This document shows positions 53,698-64,000 of a stretch of 64,000 bases of DNA, piece by piece. The position numbers and the translations under genes are program-made. How positions within the stretch are numbered: position 1 is the first letter of the stretch; the number at the start of each line of letters is the position of its first letter. The notes beneath the pieces are model-generated. The model was given only the letters and a program-made list of their open reading frames with translations. It was not told the DNA's origin and made no database searches. Source of the DNA: Oceanospirillaceae bacterium (lineage in GTDB: Bacteria; Pseudomonadota; Gammaproteobacteria; Pseudomonadales; Oceanobacteraceae); the NCBI GenBank assembly GCA_002724925.1, contig PBQA01000013.1:186001-250000 (forward strand). Reading direction: 5' to 3'.

Positions 53698-55266
53698 ATG
53701 TCCGCTACGCCTGAATCCGGCCCCGAGGCGAAAAGCAGCAGTCTGCTCCGCTCATCATCCATTGTCAGTGTTATGACCCTGCTCAGTCGGGTTCTGGGGC
53801 TGGCGCGCGATATTATTGTGGCTCAGTATTTTGGCGCGCGTGCGGATGCTTTTTTTGTCGCATTCAAAATTCCGAATTTCTTTCGACGGTTGTTTGCAGA
53901 AGGCGCATTTTCCGTCGCCTTTGTGCCTGTGTTGAGCGAGTATCGCACGCAGCGGGCATTTACAGAGGTGCGCTTATTAGTCGCCCGCGTGTCAGGTGTG
54001 CTGGGTATGGCGTTGTTGGGTGTGACCTGTTTGGCGGTCCTTGGCGCTGACTATCTGCCCTGGGTATTTTCTCCGGGCTTTCGCAGTGACCCCGAAAAGT
54101 TTGCCCTTACAGGCGATCTGCTGCGTATCACCTTTCCGTATCTGTTTTTTATATCGCTGACGGCGTTTGCGAGTAGCGTGCTTAACGCTTACGGGCGCTT
54201 TGCTGTGCCAGCCTTCACGCCGGTCATTCTTAATGTCACCTTGATCGCCGCGACACTGGGCTTTACGGATTACTTCGCAGAGCCGCTTTATGCCCTGGCA
54301 TGGGGTGTTTTCTTTGCCGGGTTATTCCAGTTTATGTTTCAGCTGCCTTTTATTGCGCGTATGCGCCTGTTGGTTCTGCCATCGGTAAAACCGAAAGACG
54401 AGGGCGTGCGCCGTATTGGCAAGTTGATGGTTCCGGCGTTGTTTGGTGTGTCCGTCAGTCAGATTAACCTTCTCCTTGATACGCTGTTAGCGTCTTTCCT
54501 TGAAGACGGAAGTGTCAGCTGGCTTTATTACTCTGACCGTCTGAATAACCTGCCGCTTGGCGTCTTTGCGATTGCGATCGGTGTTGTGATTCTGCCGGCC
54601 CTCTCTGGAAAGCATGCGGCTGATGATAAGGCCGCGTTTTCGCGCACCATCGACTGGGCTGTGCGTATGGTCTTTATGATTGCGACGCCCGCTGCGCTGG
54701 CTCTGGTACTTCTCGCCACGCCTTTGATGGCGACGATTTTCTACTACGGTGAAGTCACGGCTTACGACGTCGGTAAGATGACTCTGAGTTTGCAGGCCTA
54801 CGCCGTTGGGCTGCTCGCCTTTATGATGATTAAGGTTCTGGCGCCGGGCTATTACGCCCGTCAGGATACGAAAACACCAGTGAAAATTGGTATTCAGGCT
54901 ATGGTCGTGAATATGGTGTTGAATCTGGCACTTGTGTACCCACTGCAGCACGCCGGTCTCGCTTTAGCGACCTCTCTGGCAGCTTATTACAACGTCTTCA
55001 TGCTTTACCGCGGACTGCGTAAAAGTGGGGTATATCAGCCTCAGTCTGGTTGGTTGAAGTTCATGCTGATCCTTTTGCTGGCTAACTCGGCTCTGGCCGC
55101 CGTGTCTGTATGGTTGATGGGGGCTCCGGGAGACTGGTTAACCTGGGAAACGATGCAACGAATAAGTTGGCTGTCTGTGCTGGTTGGGGCCGGTGTGGTG
55201 GTGTATTTCGCCGTAATGACAGCGGCAGGGTTGCGTCTGCGTCATCTCCGCGGCGAGCTGTTCTGA
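53698..55266 (+). CDS. murJ: Lipid II flippase MurJ
   Basis: A 522-residue membrane protein with about 14 spans. SIVSVMTLLSRVLGLARDII and AFFVAFKIPNFFRRLFAEGA are the MurJ/MOP-superfamily signatures with conserved arginines. It flips lipid II to the periplasm. Position between rpsT and ribF is the standard gammaproteobacterial order. Confidence 0.95.
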   Translation: MSATPESGPEAKSSSLLRSSSIVSVMTLLSRVLGLARDIIVAQYFGARADAFFVAFKIPNFFRRLFAEGAFSVAFVPVLSEYRTQRAFTEVRLLVARVSGVLGMALLGVTCLAVLGADYLPWVFSPGFRSDPEKFALTGDLLRITFPYLFFISLTAFASSVLNAYGRFAVPAFTPVILNVTLIAATLGFTDYFAEPLYALAWGVFFAGLFQFMFQLPFIARMRLLVLPSVKPKDEGVRRIGKLMVPALFGVSVSQINLLLDTLLASFLEDGSVSWLYYSDRLNNLPLGVFAIAIGVVILPALSGKHAADDKAAFSRTIDWAVRMVFMIATPAALALVLLATPLMATIFYYGEVTAYDVGKMTLSLQAYAVGLLAFMMIKVLAPGYYARQDTKTPVKIGIQAMVVNMVLNLALVYPLQHAGLALATSLAAYYNVFMLYRGLRKSGVYQPQSGWLKFMLILLLANSALAAVSVWLMGAPGDWLTWETMQRISWLSVLVGAGVVVYFAVMTAAGLRLRHLRGELF

Positions 55267-55318
55267 TCAGTGTTAAACCGCTATAATCCGTGCTTTTAAT
55301 TTTGCAGCGGTACCTGTG

Positions 55319-56290
55319 ATGCGCCTGATTCGTGGCCTGCACAATCTGAATGCCAGTTTGCCCGTCGATTTCGATGGTTGCGTCGCGACCATCGGGAATT
55401 TTGATGGCCTTCATCTTGGCCATCGCCGCATCCTGGAATCACTGCAAAAGGTATCAGCAGAGGACGGTAAGCCTACTCTGGTGATGATGTTTGAGCCTCA
55501 GCCTAAAGAGTTCTTTGCGCCTGATCTGGCGCCACCGCGTCTGGCAGGGTTTCGCGATAAGTTTCAGGATCTACGCGACGCTGGCATTGACTATCTTCTG
55601 TGCCTGCCATTCAACGAATCACTGCGAAGTATGTCTGCTGCTCAGTTTATCCAGAGTATTCTGATCGACGGCATTCAGGTGAAGCACCTGATTGTCGGCG
55701 ATGACTTCCGGTTCGGTTGCGATCGCAGTGGTGATTATGCCGCACTGGAGACCGCTGGTAAGGTGTCAGGGTTCAGTGTTGACGATACCCCAACGCATGA
55801 AATTGCGGGTGATCGGGTAAGCAGCACCCGCGTTCGCAAAGAGTTGGCCCGTGACAATTTACCGATGGCTGCGGAGCTGTTGGGGCGTCCATATCAGATG
55901 TCAGGCCGTGTAGCCTATGGTCGCCAACTGGGGCGGACGCTGGATACACCGACAGCTAATGTGCTGATTAAACGTAGCCGACTGCCGATGACCGGTGTGT
56001 ACGCAGTGCACCTGATTGAGCAGGAAAGCCGCGAGGAATACATCGGCGTGGCTAATCTGGGTGTTAAGCCGACGATCAGTGGTGAACCTGAGCCATCATT
56101 GGAAGTCCACGTGTTTGGTTTCAGTGGAAACCTGTACGGTAAACACCTGACCGTCTCTTTTATGCAAAAGATTCGTGATGAAATGAAATTCGATGGACTT
56201 GATGCGCTCAAGTCTGCAATAGACTCTGATAAGAAAGCGGCGCGGGCATATTTTGCTTCGCGACCGGATTCTTTCCGATTTGACCGATAA
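55319..56290 (+). CDS. ribF: Bifunctional riboflavin kinase / FAD synthetase
   Basis: A 323-residue enzyme: N-terminal FMN adenylyltransferase ([15 protein letters not shown]) and C-terminal riboflavin kinase ([22 protein letters not shown]). It makes FMN and FAD. ATG 55319 is used; a GTG three bases earlier is possible. Confidence 0.95.
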   Translation: MRLIRGLHNLNASLPVDFDGCVATIGNFDGLHLGHRRILESLQKVSAEDGKPTLVMMFEPQPKEFFAPDLAPPRLAGFRDKFQDLRDAGIDYLLCLPFNESLRSMSAAQFIQSILIDGIQVKHLIVGDDFRFGCDRSGDYAALETAGKVSGFSVDDTPTHEIAGDRVSSTRVRKELARDNLPMAAELLGRPYQMSGRVAYGRQLGRTLDTPTANVLIKRSRLPMTGVYAVHLIEQESREEYIGVANLGVKPTISGEPEPSLEVHVFGFSGNLYGKHLTVSFMQKIRDEMKFDGLDALKSAIDSDKKAARAYFASRPDSFRFDR

Positions 56291-56337
56291 CAGGCCGCGC
56301 ATTAACGCAGCAGGCCCCTGACGCAATCAGTGAATTT

Positions 56338-59235
56338 ATGAACGATAAAGTGGAAAGCCAATACAAACCGACATTGAACCTGCCGGATACAGAATTTCCA
56401 ATGCGTGGAAATCTGGCAAAGCGTGAGCCTGAAATGCTGGCGCGCTGGGAAGAAATTGGTCTGTACCGCAAAATCCGTGAAGCACGCGCAGGACGGGATA
56501 AATTTATTCTGCATGATGGCCCTCCGTACGCGAACGGCAATATTCACATCGGTCACGCAGTTAACAAGATTCTGAAAGACGTCATCATCAAGTCCCAGAC
56601 GCTGAGCGGTAAAGATGCGCCGTATATTCCGGGCTGGGACTGCCATGGTCTGCCGATCGAACTGAAGGTTGAAGCTAAGGTTGGCAAAGTCGGTGAGAAG
56701 GTCAGCGCCAGCGAGTTCCGCCAGCATTGTCGTGAATACGCGGCTGAGCAGGTGGATGGTCAGCGCAACGATTTCAAACGCCTGATGGTTCTGGGTGACT
56801 GGGAAAACCCGTACCTGACCATGGACTTCAAATTTGAAGCCGACATCATCCGCACCCTTGGCAAGATCATTGATGCCGGACACCTGCACAAAGGCTTCAA
56901 GCCGGTTAACTGGTGTTCTGACTGTGGCTCTGCGCTTGCGGAAGCAGAGGTTGAATATCAGGACAAGAAATCCGTCGCGATTGACGTGAAGTTCACCTTC
57001 CCGGATACCCAGGCAATTGCTGGTGTATTTAACGTCGACGTCGATAAGCCAGTCAGTATCGTGATCTGGACCACGACGCCATGGACCTTGCCTGCTAACG
57101 AAGCGGTATCTGTTCACCCTGAACTTGAATACTCACTGGTCCTGCTGAAAGAAGCGGACGAAGTTCTTCTGCTGGCTACAGACCTCGTAGATGACGCGGC
57201 TCAGCGTTATGGGCTGGATGCAGATGGTTATGAAGTTCTGGGCACTGCAAAAGGTAAAGCGTTTGGTCAGACGCCAGACCAGAATGAAGCGCCGTTTAAG
57301 GTCAAGCATCCGTTTATGCCGGGTAAAGAAGGCGGCGATAAATTCGTGCCTGTGATCACCGGCGAACACGTCACGGCCGATTCGGGTACCGGGGCTGTTC
57401 ATACCGCGCCTATGCACGGTGTGGATGACTACGTTGTCTCGAACGTTTACGGCGTTAAATCCGACGAAATGCTGGTTGATTCGCAGGGTAACTTTATTGC
57501 CAACCCTGCCCTGGAAGCGCTTGAGCTGACGGGATTAAGTACAGCGGATAAAGGTAACTTCCCTGTACTGGGCATTCTGAATGAGCGCGGTGCACTGGTG
57601 AAAAAAGCCAACATCACCCACAGCTACCCGCACTGCTGGCGCCATAAAACGCCGATTATTTTCCGTGCGACGCCGCAGTGGTTTATCAGCATGAATCAGG
57701 CAGGCCTGCTCGATCAGGCGATGAATGAAGTTGAGAATACCGTCGAGTGGCGTCCGTCCTGGGGTAAGGCGCGTATCGAAGGCATGATGAACGATCGTCC
57801 TGACTGGTGTATCTCGCGTCAGCGGACGTGGGGTGTACCGATCGCGCTTTTCGTTCACAAAGAAACCGCCGAACTGCATCCACGTACGCCTGAATTAATT
57901 GCTCAGGTTGCAGAGCGCGTCGAAGGTGCAGGCATTGATGCCTGGTTTGATCTTGATCCGGCAGAACTGCTGGGTGATGAAGCGGCTCAGTACGATAAAG
58001 TCGTAGATACACTGGATGTCTGGTTCGATTCTGGCGTGACTCACACGGCCGTCTGCATGGCGCGTGACGAGCTGGAAATGCCAGCAGACCTGTACCTGGA
58101 GGGTTCTGACCAGCACCGTGGTTGGTTCCAGTCATCACTGCTGACCAGCGTCGCAGCCTATGGCAAGGCACCCTACAAAACAGCACTGACTCACGGCTTC
58201 ACCGTTGATGGTCAGGGCCGCAAGATGTCCAAGTCGATCGGTAACACGGTTGAGCCTCAGGAAGTCATGAACAAGCTGGGTGGTGACATTCTGCGCTGGT
58301 GGGTAGCCGATACTGACTATTCAGGTGAGATGACGGTTTCTGATGAAATTCTGAAACGTAACGCCGATTCTTATCGCCGTGTACGTAATACCTGCCGTTT
58401 CCTGCTTGCGAACATCAATGGCTTTACGCCAGCGACCGATATGGTGCCAGCGGAGCAACTGTTGCCACTCGATGCCTGGATGGTCAGTTACACCGAGCGA
58501 CTCCAGGAAAAAGTAATTGCGCTTTACCACAACTACGATTTGAAAACGCTGACTAAGACGCTGATGAATTTCTGTGTGTCTGAGTTGGGTGCCTTCTACC
58601 TTGATGTAATTAAAGACCGCCAATACACCTGTAAAGCTGATAGCCTGCCACGTCGCAGTGCGCAGACGGCGCTTTATCATGTCGCTGAGGCAATGGCTCG
58701 CTGGATTGCGCCTGTGCTGTCTTTCACCGCTGAAGAAATCTGGAGCGCATTACCTGCGCCAGTGAGCGGTGAGCGCGAAGAGTCAGCTCAGCTTTCAGAG
58801 TGGTACACCGACTTTCCGCAGATTGCCGCGTCCGAGTTTAATGATGCTTACTGGCGCTCCGTCATGGAAGCCAAAGAAGCGGTCAACGGCGCGTTGGAAA
58901 AAGCACGCAGTGAAAAACGCATTGGTGCATCTCTGAGTGCTGAAGTCGTATTGTTTGCTGCTGACGAGCTGAAAGCCAAACTGGATCGCTTGGGTGACGA
59001 ATTACGCTTTGTACTGATTACCTCGGGTGCCGTTGTAAAACCTCTGAGCGAAGAGGGTGGTGAAGCGACTGACCTTGATGGTCTTCGCGTTGCTGTTATG
59101 GCATCCGATGCCGAGAAGTGTGAACGTTGCTGGCATCACAGTGAGACGGTGGGTAGCGACGATCGTCATCCAACCTTGTGCGGCCGTTGTGTCGAGAACG
59201 TTGAGGGTGACGGTGAAGTCCGTCATTACGCCTGA
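56338..59235 (+). CDS. ileS: Isoleucyl-tRNA synthetase
   Basis: A 965-residue class I synthetase: HIGH in [12 protein letters not shown], editing domain around residues 200-400, KMSKS in [14 protein letters not shown] and a C-terminal zinc site ([11 protein letters not shown] and CGRCVENV). About 25 residues longer than E. coli IleS. The stop overlaps the lspA start (TGATG). Confidence 0.96.
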   Translation: MNDKVESQYKPTLNLPDTEFPMRGNLAKREPEMLARWEEIGLYRKIREARAGRDKFILHDGPPYANGNIHIGHAVNKILKDVIIKSQTLSGKDAPYIPGWDCHGLPIELKVEAKVGKVGEKVSASEFRQHCREYAAEQVDGQRNDFKRLMVLGDWENPYLTMDFKFEADIIRTLGKIIDAGHLHKGFKPVNWCSDCGSALAEAEVEYQDKKSVAIDVKFTFPDTQAIAGVFNVDVDKPVSIVIWTTTPWTLPANEAVSVHPELEYSLVLLKEADEVLLLATDLVDDAAQRYGLDADGYEVLGTAKGKAFGQTPDQNEAPFKVKHPFMPGKEGGDKFVPVITGEHVTADSGTGAVHTAPMHGVDDYVVSNVYGVKSDEMLVDSQGNFIANPALEALELTGLSTADKGNFPVLGILNERGALVKKANITHSYPHCWRHKTPIIFRATPQWFISMNQAGLLDQAMNEVENTVEWRPSWGKARIEGMMNDRPDWCISRQRTWGVPIALFVHKETAELHPRTPELIAQVAERVEGAGIDAWFDLDPAELLGDEAAQYDKVVDTLDVWFDSGVTHTAVCMARDELEMPADLYLEGSDQHRGWFQSSLLTSVAAYGKAPYKTALTHGFTVDGQGRKMSKSIGNTVEPQEVMNKLGGDILRWWVADTDYSGEMTVSDEILKRNADSYRRVRNTCRFLLANINGFTPATDMVPAEQLLPLDAWMVSYTERLQEKVIALYHNYDLKTLTKTLMNFCVSELGAFYLDVIKDRQYTCKADSLPRRSAQTALYHVAEAMARWIAPVLSFTAEEIWSALPAPVSGEREESAQLSEWYTDFPQIAASEFNDAYWRSVMEAKEAVNGALEKARSEKRIGASLSAEVVLFAADELKAKLDRLGDELRFVLITSGAVVKPLSEEGGEATDLDGLRVAVMASDAEKCERCWHHSETVGSDDRHPTLCGRCVENVEGDGEVRHYA

Positions 59236-59750
59236 TGAATGATTCAAGTGCTGTAGCGGACAGCGGACGCTCGCCGCTGATCTGGTTGTGGTTAGCCGTG
59301 CTGGCCGTGGTGCTGGATCAGGTGAGCAAAGTGGCTGCGGAGAACATGCTGACCTACGCCCAGCCGGTGTACATCCTGCCTGTTCTGGACTTTACCTTGC
59401 TCTATAACCCAGGTGCGGCTTTTAGTTTCCTGGCGGATCAGGCGGGGTGGCAGCGCTGGTTCTTTACGATTATCTCTGCGGGCGTCTCAGTTATGTTGCT
59501 GGTGTGGCTGGCCAGACTTCCGCGAGGAAGTGTCTGGTTGCCTATTGCGCTGACGCTGATACTCGGCGGTGCCGTGGGCAATCTGATTGACCGGGTATTG
59601 TATGGGCATGTCGTCGATTTCATTTCGTTTCACTGGAACAACAGTTATTTCCCAGCGTTCAATATTGCTGACTCCGCGATTACATTAGGCGCGATTATGA
59701 TGGCGCTTGATGTGGTTCGGGAAATTAAAGAAGAGCGGGCGAAAGCCTGA
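59235..59750 (+). CDS. lspA: Lipoprotein signal peptidase
   Basis: A 171-residue inner-membrane aspartyl protease with four spans; catalytic aspartates in [15 protein letters not shown] and [11 protein letters not shown]. It removes signal peptides from prolipoproteins, such as the several encoded here. One-base overlap with ileS. Confidence 0.95.
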   Translation: MNDSSAVADSGRSPLIWLWLAVLAVVLDQVSKVAAENMLTYAQPVYILPVLDFTLLYNPGAAFSFLADQAGWQRWFFTIISAGVSVMLLVWLARLPRGSVWLPIALTLILGGAVGNLIDRVLYGHVVDFISFHWNNSYFPAFNIADSAITLGAIMMALDVVREIKEERAKA

Positions 59751-59806
59751 CATCTGCGTACTAACGCTGCACCTTCATAGTGTGTGGCCCATTAAAAGGT
59801 GTGAAT

Positions 59807-60250
59807 ATGTCTCTCGGAATTATTGCTGACGGAAGTCGGGTAAAACTGCATTTTGCCTTGCGTCTGGCAGATGGGCAGGAAGTGGACTCCACCTTCGAAA
59901 ATGACGCGGCTGAATTCTCGGTCGGCGATGGAAACTTACCCGAAGGCTTTGAAGAATGTCTGATCGGTTTAACCACGGGTGATCACAAGACTTTTACCGT
60001 GCCGCCCGAAAAAGCATTCGGGCAACCAAACCCGCAGAATCTTCAGGATATGAAACGCTCCGATTTTCCGGTGGATATGCCGGTGGCGCCAGGTTTGATG
60101 GTGTCATTCGCAGATGCTCAGGGGGCTGAGCTTCCTGGCGTAATCAGCTCTATTGAAGGTGACTACGTTGCCGTTGATTTCAATCATCCGCTGGCAGGAA
60201 AAGAGCTCCATTTTGAAGTTCAGATTCTCGAGGTGAAGGATGCAGATTAA
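59807..60250 (+). CDS. fkpB: FKBP-type peptidyl-prolyl isomerase (SlpA/FkpB)
   Basis: A 147-residue short FKBP of the SlyD/FkpB kind, with an insert-in-flap domain: [45 protein letters not shown]. No His-rich metal tail as SlyD has. ATG 59807 chosen (MSLGIIADG) with AAGGTG upstream. Overlaps ispH by 11 bases. Confidence 0.92.
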   Translation: MSLGIIADGSRVKLHFALRLADGQEVDSTFENDAAEFSVGDGNLPEGFEECLIGLTTGDHKTFTVPPEKAFGQPNPQNLQDMKRSDFPVDMPVAPGLMVSFADAQGAELPGVISSIEGDYVAVDFNHPLAGKELHFEVQILEVKDAD

Positions 60251-61184
60251 GCTCGCTAATCCACGCGGTTTCTGCGCTGGTGTTGATCGGGCGATCGATA
60301 TCGTTAATCGCGCACTGGAACTGTTTGAACCGCCTATCTATGTTCGTCACGAAGTCGTCCACAATAAGTTTGTAGTGAATGACCTGCGTGATCGAGGTGC
60401 TATCTTCGTCGACGAGCTAGATGAAGTGCCAGACGATAATATCGTTATTTTTTCAGCTCATGGAGTGTCTCAGGCTGTGCGTAAAAATGCAGCCGACCGA
60501 GGTCTTAAAGTATTTGATGCGACCTGCCCGCTAGTGACTAAGGTTCACCTTGAGGTGACCCGCTACAGCGCTCTCGGCCGAGAGTGCATTCTTATCGGCC
60601 ATAAAGGGCACCCGGAAGTCGAAGGTACCATGGGGCAGTACGACTTCAGCAAAGGCGGAAATATCTACCTTGTTGAAGACGAAGAGGACGTTGAGGCTCT
60701 CGAGGTCAAAGATCCTTCTGCTCTCTCATACGTAACTCAGACAACATTATCGATGGATGATACTGCCCGGGTTATTGATGCACTGCGTGCAAAGTTTCCT
60801 GAGATTACCGGGCCTCGAAAAGACGACATTTGTTACGCCACACAGAACCGCCAGGACGCCGTTAAAATCCTCGCGTCTGATTGTGACCTGATGCTGGTAG
60901 TGGGTTCGCCCAACAGCAGTAACTCCAACCGTCTCCGTGAGCTCGGTGAGCGTATGGGGGCAAAAGCGTTCCTCATCGACAATGCCTCCGAAATTCAGGC
61001 TGAATGGCTCGAGGGCGTTAAAGCCGTTGGCATTACTGCAGGTGCGTCAGCGCCGGATGTACTGGTGAAAGAAGTGGTTGCTAAGCTGGTATCACTCGGT
61101 GGTGAAGAGCCTGAGGAATTGCAGGGCAGAGAAGAAAACGTGGTTTTCTCGTTGCCGAAAGAGTTACGGATGACGGAAGTCTAA
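60240..61184 (+). CDS. ispH: 4-hydroxy-3-methylbut-2-enyl diphosphate reductase
   Basis: A 314-residue iron-sulfur enzyme; cluster cysteines in [22 protein letters not shown] and [11 protein letters not shown], catalytic EG(T) in PEVEGTMGQ. Last step of the MEP isoprenoid pathway, feeding IspB. Ends the murJ-to-ispH group with a terminator directly after. Confidence 0.96.
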   Translation: MQIKLANPRGFCAGVDRAIDIVNRALELFEPPIYVRHEVVHNKFVVNDLRDRGAIFVDELDEVPDDNIVIFSAHGVSQAVRKNAADRGLKVFDATCPLVTKVHLEVTRYSALGRECILIGHKGHPEVEGTMGQYDFSKGGNIYLVEDEEDVEALEVKDPSALSYVTQTTLSMDDTARVIDALRAKFPEITGPRKDDICYATQNRQDAVKILASDCDLMLVVGSPNSSNSNRLRELGERMGAKAFLIDNASEIQAEWLEGVKAVGITAGASAPDVLVKEVVAKLVSLGGEEPEELQGREENVVFSLPKELRMTEV

Positions 61185-61204
61185 GCTGTTATCTTACAGG
61201 TAAT

Positions 61205-61232
61205 AAAAAACCCGGCGAATGCCGGGTTTTTT
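61205..61232. terminator. Bidirectional terminator between ispH and pilE
   Basis: AAAAAACCCGGC-GAAT-GCCGGGTTTTTT: a perfect stem with A-run and T-run on either side, serving both convergent operons. Confidence 0.93.
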
Positions 61233-61250
61233 AATGTCTGGTTATCGAGT

Positions 61251-61679
61251 TTACCAGTGGTCTACACGTTGTTTCGTTCCGCCGGAATCCGGTACAAGTC
61301 GCCACTGCTGACCACGGCTGTTTGTCATGATATCTCCAGACGGAGCTTGTGTTCCCTGGGCGACTGCTCCTACCTGTACGCACTGTGTCAGAGGAATATC
61401 ATTAGCACAGCCATCAGCACCTATCTGGTAACGCCCGCTGTCCGTTGTGACTGTCACCCCAGCAAATCCGAGGTCTGATAAATCTTCAGTATAAGTTCCA
61501 TTGTCACCATAAAAACGTTCCTGGGCCTGCATCACAAGCTGCAAGGATTCTATAGCTTCAGTTTTAAAACTATTTCTTTGGCTCTCTTGATACGTTGGGA
61601 TGGCTACTGATGCGAGTATTCCAACGATAGCGATGGTGATGAGTAATTCGATAAGAGTGAATGCTGACTGGCCTTTCAT
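61251..61679 (-). CDS. pilE: Type IV pilin-like protein PilE
   Basis: A 142-residue pilin. After a short basic leader MKGQSA comes the cleavage site and helix FTLIELLITIAIVGILASVA with the Glu at +5, then PTYQESQRNSFKTEAIESLQ. It has two cysteines (GCANDIPLTQC) that close the C-terminal loop. Minor pilin of the type IV pilus. ATG 61679 has GGAG six bases upstream. Confidence 0.9.
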   Translation of the reverse strand: MKGQSAFTLIELLITIAIVGILASVAIPTYQESQRNSFKTEAIESLQLVMQAQERFYGDNGTYTEDLSDLGFAGVTVTTDSGRYQIGADGCANDIPLTQCVQVGAVAQGTQAPSGDIMTNSRGQQWRLVPDSGGTKQRVDHW

Positions 61680-61681
61680 TG

Positions 61682-62542
61682 TTATCTCCAACCTTTATTC
61701 GGCAGATCGACAGTTATTGTTAGAGGATAGCGAGCGATCTGGTCGTCAAAAGTATAGGGTTCTCCGTCGAGAAGAATAAAGCTTCTTCTGTCCGGGTTAT
61801 TTGGCGTATCGCTAAATGAGCGGGTTAAAATGCTAAACCTTGTCGATAGTACGTTATTCCAGTCCGTCACAGCTGTGGCGTTCACGTATCGTGTTACATT
61901 TTTAAGCTCTTCGCTTCCCGCGACAGCGCTTGGCCCATCTGACTCACCATAGAGCACTTGTAAGCCGATGATACCAGTTGCAATTGCCTGGGCGTTGCCA
62001 ATGGCTAATCCTGTATCTTCATTATAGGTCACGCAGCGTAGTTCATTATCATAGCCATTGTTATCGTTGCCACTTTCTATCCAGTAAACATCGACAACAG
62101 AAGTTTGATTTGCCAGTCCATGAGCTGCGCCTGTGCACGTGAGTAAGTCACGCGCTGCAGAAGTATCCGGATCGAATACCCATTGGATAGCGATTCTATC
62201 GTTGATCGCAACACCCATGGTTGAGTCATAGCTACAATCTGCATTAGCCGCTGGAGGTACAATCGCTGGGTCTGCACATATGGCGGCAAAGGAGGGCACG
62301 GTAGTGGCATCTACTGAAGGTGAATAACCGGCTCTCCGAATTTCTTCCTGCAGCCATGAACTAATGAATCGTGCTGATTCCTGAGCTTCACTGCTACCGC
62401 TGTTAGTCGCGGCGGAAGAGTTACTGCTAATTACCACGTTGCCTACGAAATAGGCGATGATCACGCTGAGCAAACCAGCAATCATTAATTCGATCAGCGT
62501 CAGGCCAGATTGAAGTTTCAGGCCTCTCGAAATCCTGTTCAT
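61682..62542 (-). CDS. pilW: Minor pilin PilW
   Basis: A 286-residue protein with prepilin signal LQSGLTLIELMIAGLLSVII and a large C-terminal domain with FISSWLQEEIRRAGYSP, the PilW mark. Part of the tip complex that primes pilus assembly. Its start overlaps the pilV stop by four bases (ATGA). Confidence 0.9.
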   Translation of the reverse strand: MNRISRGLKLQSGLTLIELMIAGLLSVIIAYFVGNVVISSNSSAATNSGSSEAQESARFISSWLQEEIRRAGYSPSVDATTVPSFAAICADPAIVPPAANADCSYDSTMGVAINDRIAIQWVFDPDTSAARDLLTCTGAAHGLANQTSVVDVYWIESGNDNNGYDNELRCVTYNEDTGLAIGNAQAIATGIIGLQVLYGESDGPSAVAGSEELKNVTRYVNATAVTDWNNVLSTRFSILTRSFSDTPNNPDRRSFILLDGEPYTFDDQIARYPLTITVDLPNKGWR

Positions 62543-63108
62543 AAGTTGTAAACCATATTCAGTGTTGACTGTCCGGTTGCAATATTACCTGTATCGGCAT
62601 AAACAGCGTTGCCATCCGCATCTGCTCCGGAAGTCCTGCCATCCCAGCGGATAGTAATGTCTACTCTGGAGTTAACGACAGAAACTGTGAGCTGGGAGTT
62701 GGGGAGATAGTCGGCACCACTGGTTCTGGTGTTACTGTTGACTACATCTGGTGACGTTCCACAGGCCAGTTCCCAAAGATCGAATATTGCAACTTCAGCA
62801 CCTGTGCAGTCTGCTGCTGCGTTAACGACATCCTCACCGTTGTGGTAACTGCTGCAAACTTTTTGAGCAACAAAGTTTTCACAGTTGATCGGGTTTCCCC
62901 CTGTATCGTAGTTTGCCATGTTGATACGGTTTGCACGTATACGATTCGCTAGATCTTCAGCGATCCATATCGCGTGAGACCGGTTGGCGGTGTCACTTAC
63001 TGCCCGTGTGGTCTGTAACTGCAGTGAGGCTAACCCGACCAGACCGATGATACTTATGCCCAGAGTGATCAACACTTCAAGCATTGAAAAGCCAGACTGA
63101 TTTCTCAT
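62539..63108 (-). CDS. pilV: Minor pilin PilV
   Basis: About 189 residues. Prepilin signal RNQSGFSMLEVLITLGISII, then GLASLQLQTTRAVSDTANRS and IAEDLANRIRANR, typical of PilV. Two starts are close: ATG 63108, with an ATGA overlap of the upstream stop and GGAGG ten bases upstream, or ATG 63114 (MSMRNQ). Longer frames reaching 63342 lie inside fimT and are rejected. Confidence 0.88.
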   Translation of the reverse strand: MRNQSGFSMLEVLITLGISIIGLVGLASLQLQTTRAVSDTANRSHAIWIAEDLANRIRANRINMANYDTGGNPINCENFVAQKVCSSYHNGEDVVNAAADCTGAEVAIFDLWELACGTSPDVVNSNTRTSGADYLPNSQLTVSVVNSRVDITIRWDGRTSGADADGNAVYADTGNIATGQSTLNMVYNL

Positions 63109-63596
63109 GGACATGCAGCCTCCGTGACAATGACTTGACCAACTAAATTCAGGGTAATCGTAATCCGATTGTCTCCAGTACATCCGGGCACATTGATGTT
63201 GATGTCCCCGGTAGGGGAGGCCCGGCCTCTCGAGTCGAAAACGATCGGTGTTGCGATACTGAAATCGTTGCTGGTGATCACACCTGCGTCTGCGACTCCT
63301 TCTTTGATCCTTAAATCTTCCGTAGCACTGAAAATTCTCCATCCCAAGTTCCAGTCAGGATTCGCATCTGCATCGGCCTGAGGCTCAATACTAATGGTCT
63401 CTCCCTGAGAAATGGCGGTATTCCGGGCATACATCAAATCAAGGCGGAGCTCCTCAGTCAGTCGAGTCGTTTCGTTATTCGCACTTATGGGCTGCAACAC
63501 AGGAACCACAATGGTCGCTGTGATTCCTATGATCGCCATAACTACAAGAAGCTCGAATAATGTGAAGCCGTACTGCTTGTATCGGAAGTGCCGCAT
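63105..63596 (-). CDS. fimT: FimT/GspH family minor pilin
   Basis: A 163-residue pilin with prepilin signal YKQYGFTLFELLVVMAIIGI and the FimT/GspH domain (LTEELRLDLMYARNTAISQG, VFDSRGRASP). FimT-type pilins in some species bind DNA during uptake. ATG 63596 follows the pilY1 stop by two bases. Confidence 0.88.
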   Translation of the reverse strand: MRHFRYKQYGFTLFELLVVMAIIGITATIVVPVLQPISANNETTRLTEELRLDLMYARNTAISQGETISIEPQADADANPDWNLGWRIFSATEDLRIKEGVADAGVITSNDFSIATPIVFDSRGRASPTGDININVPGCTGDNRITITLNLVGQVIVTEAACP

Positions 63597-63598
63597 TA

Positions 63599-64000
63599 TC
63601 AGAGTTCTCTCCAATAGTTCCGGGAGACCGTCGTACATGAGTCCAACGCTACGGATTCACTACCAATAAGAATTGCTAAGGCCGCTTCACATGGAATGTC
63701 TCCATCTCCGTCTGGGTCCGGATCAGGATCAGACCCGGACTTAGATGGAGGGAAGACGATCTTAGGCTCGGCTGGTATGCCTGTCTGTTTCAGCTCAGTT
63801 TGCTCTATTACAACTACAGGGCTGTTATCACCGGGGTTGTAAGCAGAGAAATCGACACTGTAGAGATTTGTTGCGCCTGTGGCAGCCGAGCATGATTCCA
63901 GCCCTGAAGATGCAGAGGTGACGACTGGGCTGTATGTGCCGAAATAAACGACATTATCAGCGATGATGGCATCCGTCAGAGCCTTTTCTCCCGTTGTCTC
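63599..64000 (-). CDS. pilY1: PilY1-type pilus tip adhesin, C-terminal end (partial)
   Basis: The last 133 residues of a minus-strand gene that continues beyond the window. ADNVVYFGTYSP is a beta-propeller blade sequence, and the end SRNYWREL matches the usual C-terminus of PilY1. An Asp-rich tract DPDPDPDGDGD just before the end resembles a calcium-binding loop. PilY1 sits at the pilus tip and helps control retraction and adhesion. Immediately upstream of fimT, which is not the Pseudomonas order. Confidence 0.75.
   Translation of the reverse strand, partial: ETTGEKALTDAIIADNVVYFGTYSPVVTSASSGLESCSAATGATNLYSVDFSAYNPGDNSPVVVIEQTELKQTGIPAEPKIVFPPSKSGSDPDPDPDGDGDIPCEAALAILIGSESVALDSCTTVSRNYWREL

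Noticed and set aside
63109-63342. N-terminal extension of PilV
   Set aside because: Runs in another frame inside fimT; the prepilin signal begins at 63108-63114.

Overview
The window looks like chromosomal DNA of a marine-type gammaproteobacterium. Gene order matches the Pseudomonadales/Oceanospirillales core: proA-nadD-rsfS-rlmH-mrdA-rodA-mltB-rlpA, dacC-ybeD-lipB-lipA, rplU-rpmA-obgE-proB, and murJ-ribF-ileS-lspA-fkpB-ispH next to minor pilin genes. DUF3549, DUF2788, DUF4404, HopJ-like and YchJ proteins fit the same group. I lean to an Oceanospirillaceae relative (Thalassolituus/Oceanobacter type), but the genus is an inference.

Layout. 1-2.7 kb: small ordinary genes on the minus strand (PqiA-like fragment, HopJ, NlpC/P60 lipoprotein, PEBP, MarC, a 51-residue acidic protein). 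2.8-7.1 kb: a run of small, partly AT-rich, mostly unrecognised minus-strand genes separated by attC-like recombination sites. This is a decaying integron cassette array with no integrase in view (CALIN type). 7.2-8.4 kb: dinB behind a near-consensus LexA box. 8.4-12.1 kb: a three-gene unit of MbnP-like copper protein, MbnH-like di-heme enzyme and an outer-membrane barrel, behind a perfect palindrome in the promoter. 12.1-25.5 kb: accessory genes, including PAP2 phosphatase, two paralogous GT4 glycosyltransferases, AraC and TetR regulators, flavodoxin, DUF481, an L2HGDH-like oxidase, a solute-binding protein, and a cluster with a GAF-Fis protein that has its own sigma-54 promoter.

26-33.7 kb: the elongasome/cell-wall operon, read on the minus strand from proA to rlpA. 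33.8-35.7 kb: two overlapping membrane proteins with degenerate GGDEF domains. 35.7-40.7 kb: methyltransferase, DedA, DUF3549, YchJ and a secreted coiled-coil protein. 40.8-44.0 kb: dacC-ybeD-lipB-lipA, on the opposite strand from rlpA, so a usually contiguous block is split. 44-48.9 kb: DUF465, a response regulator, trxC, dsbD and ispB. 49.1-53.6 kb: rplU-rpmA, obgE, proB, kdsA, rpsT. 53.7-61.2 kb: murJ-ribF-ileS-lspA-fkpB-ispH. 61.2-64.0 kb: a convergent minor pilin operon (pilY1-fimT-pilV-pilW-pilE), cut by the window end.

No tRNA, rRNA, CRISPR array or insertion sequence was recognised. The most interesting regions are the integrase-less cassette array, the mbnP/mbnH/barrel unit with its palindrome, the AAA-less GAF-Fis protein behind a sigma-54 promoter, and the tandem degenerate GGDEF pair.
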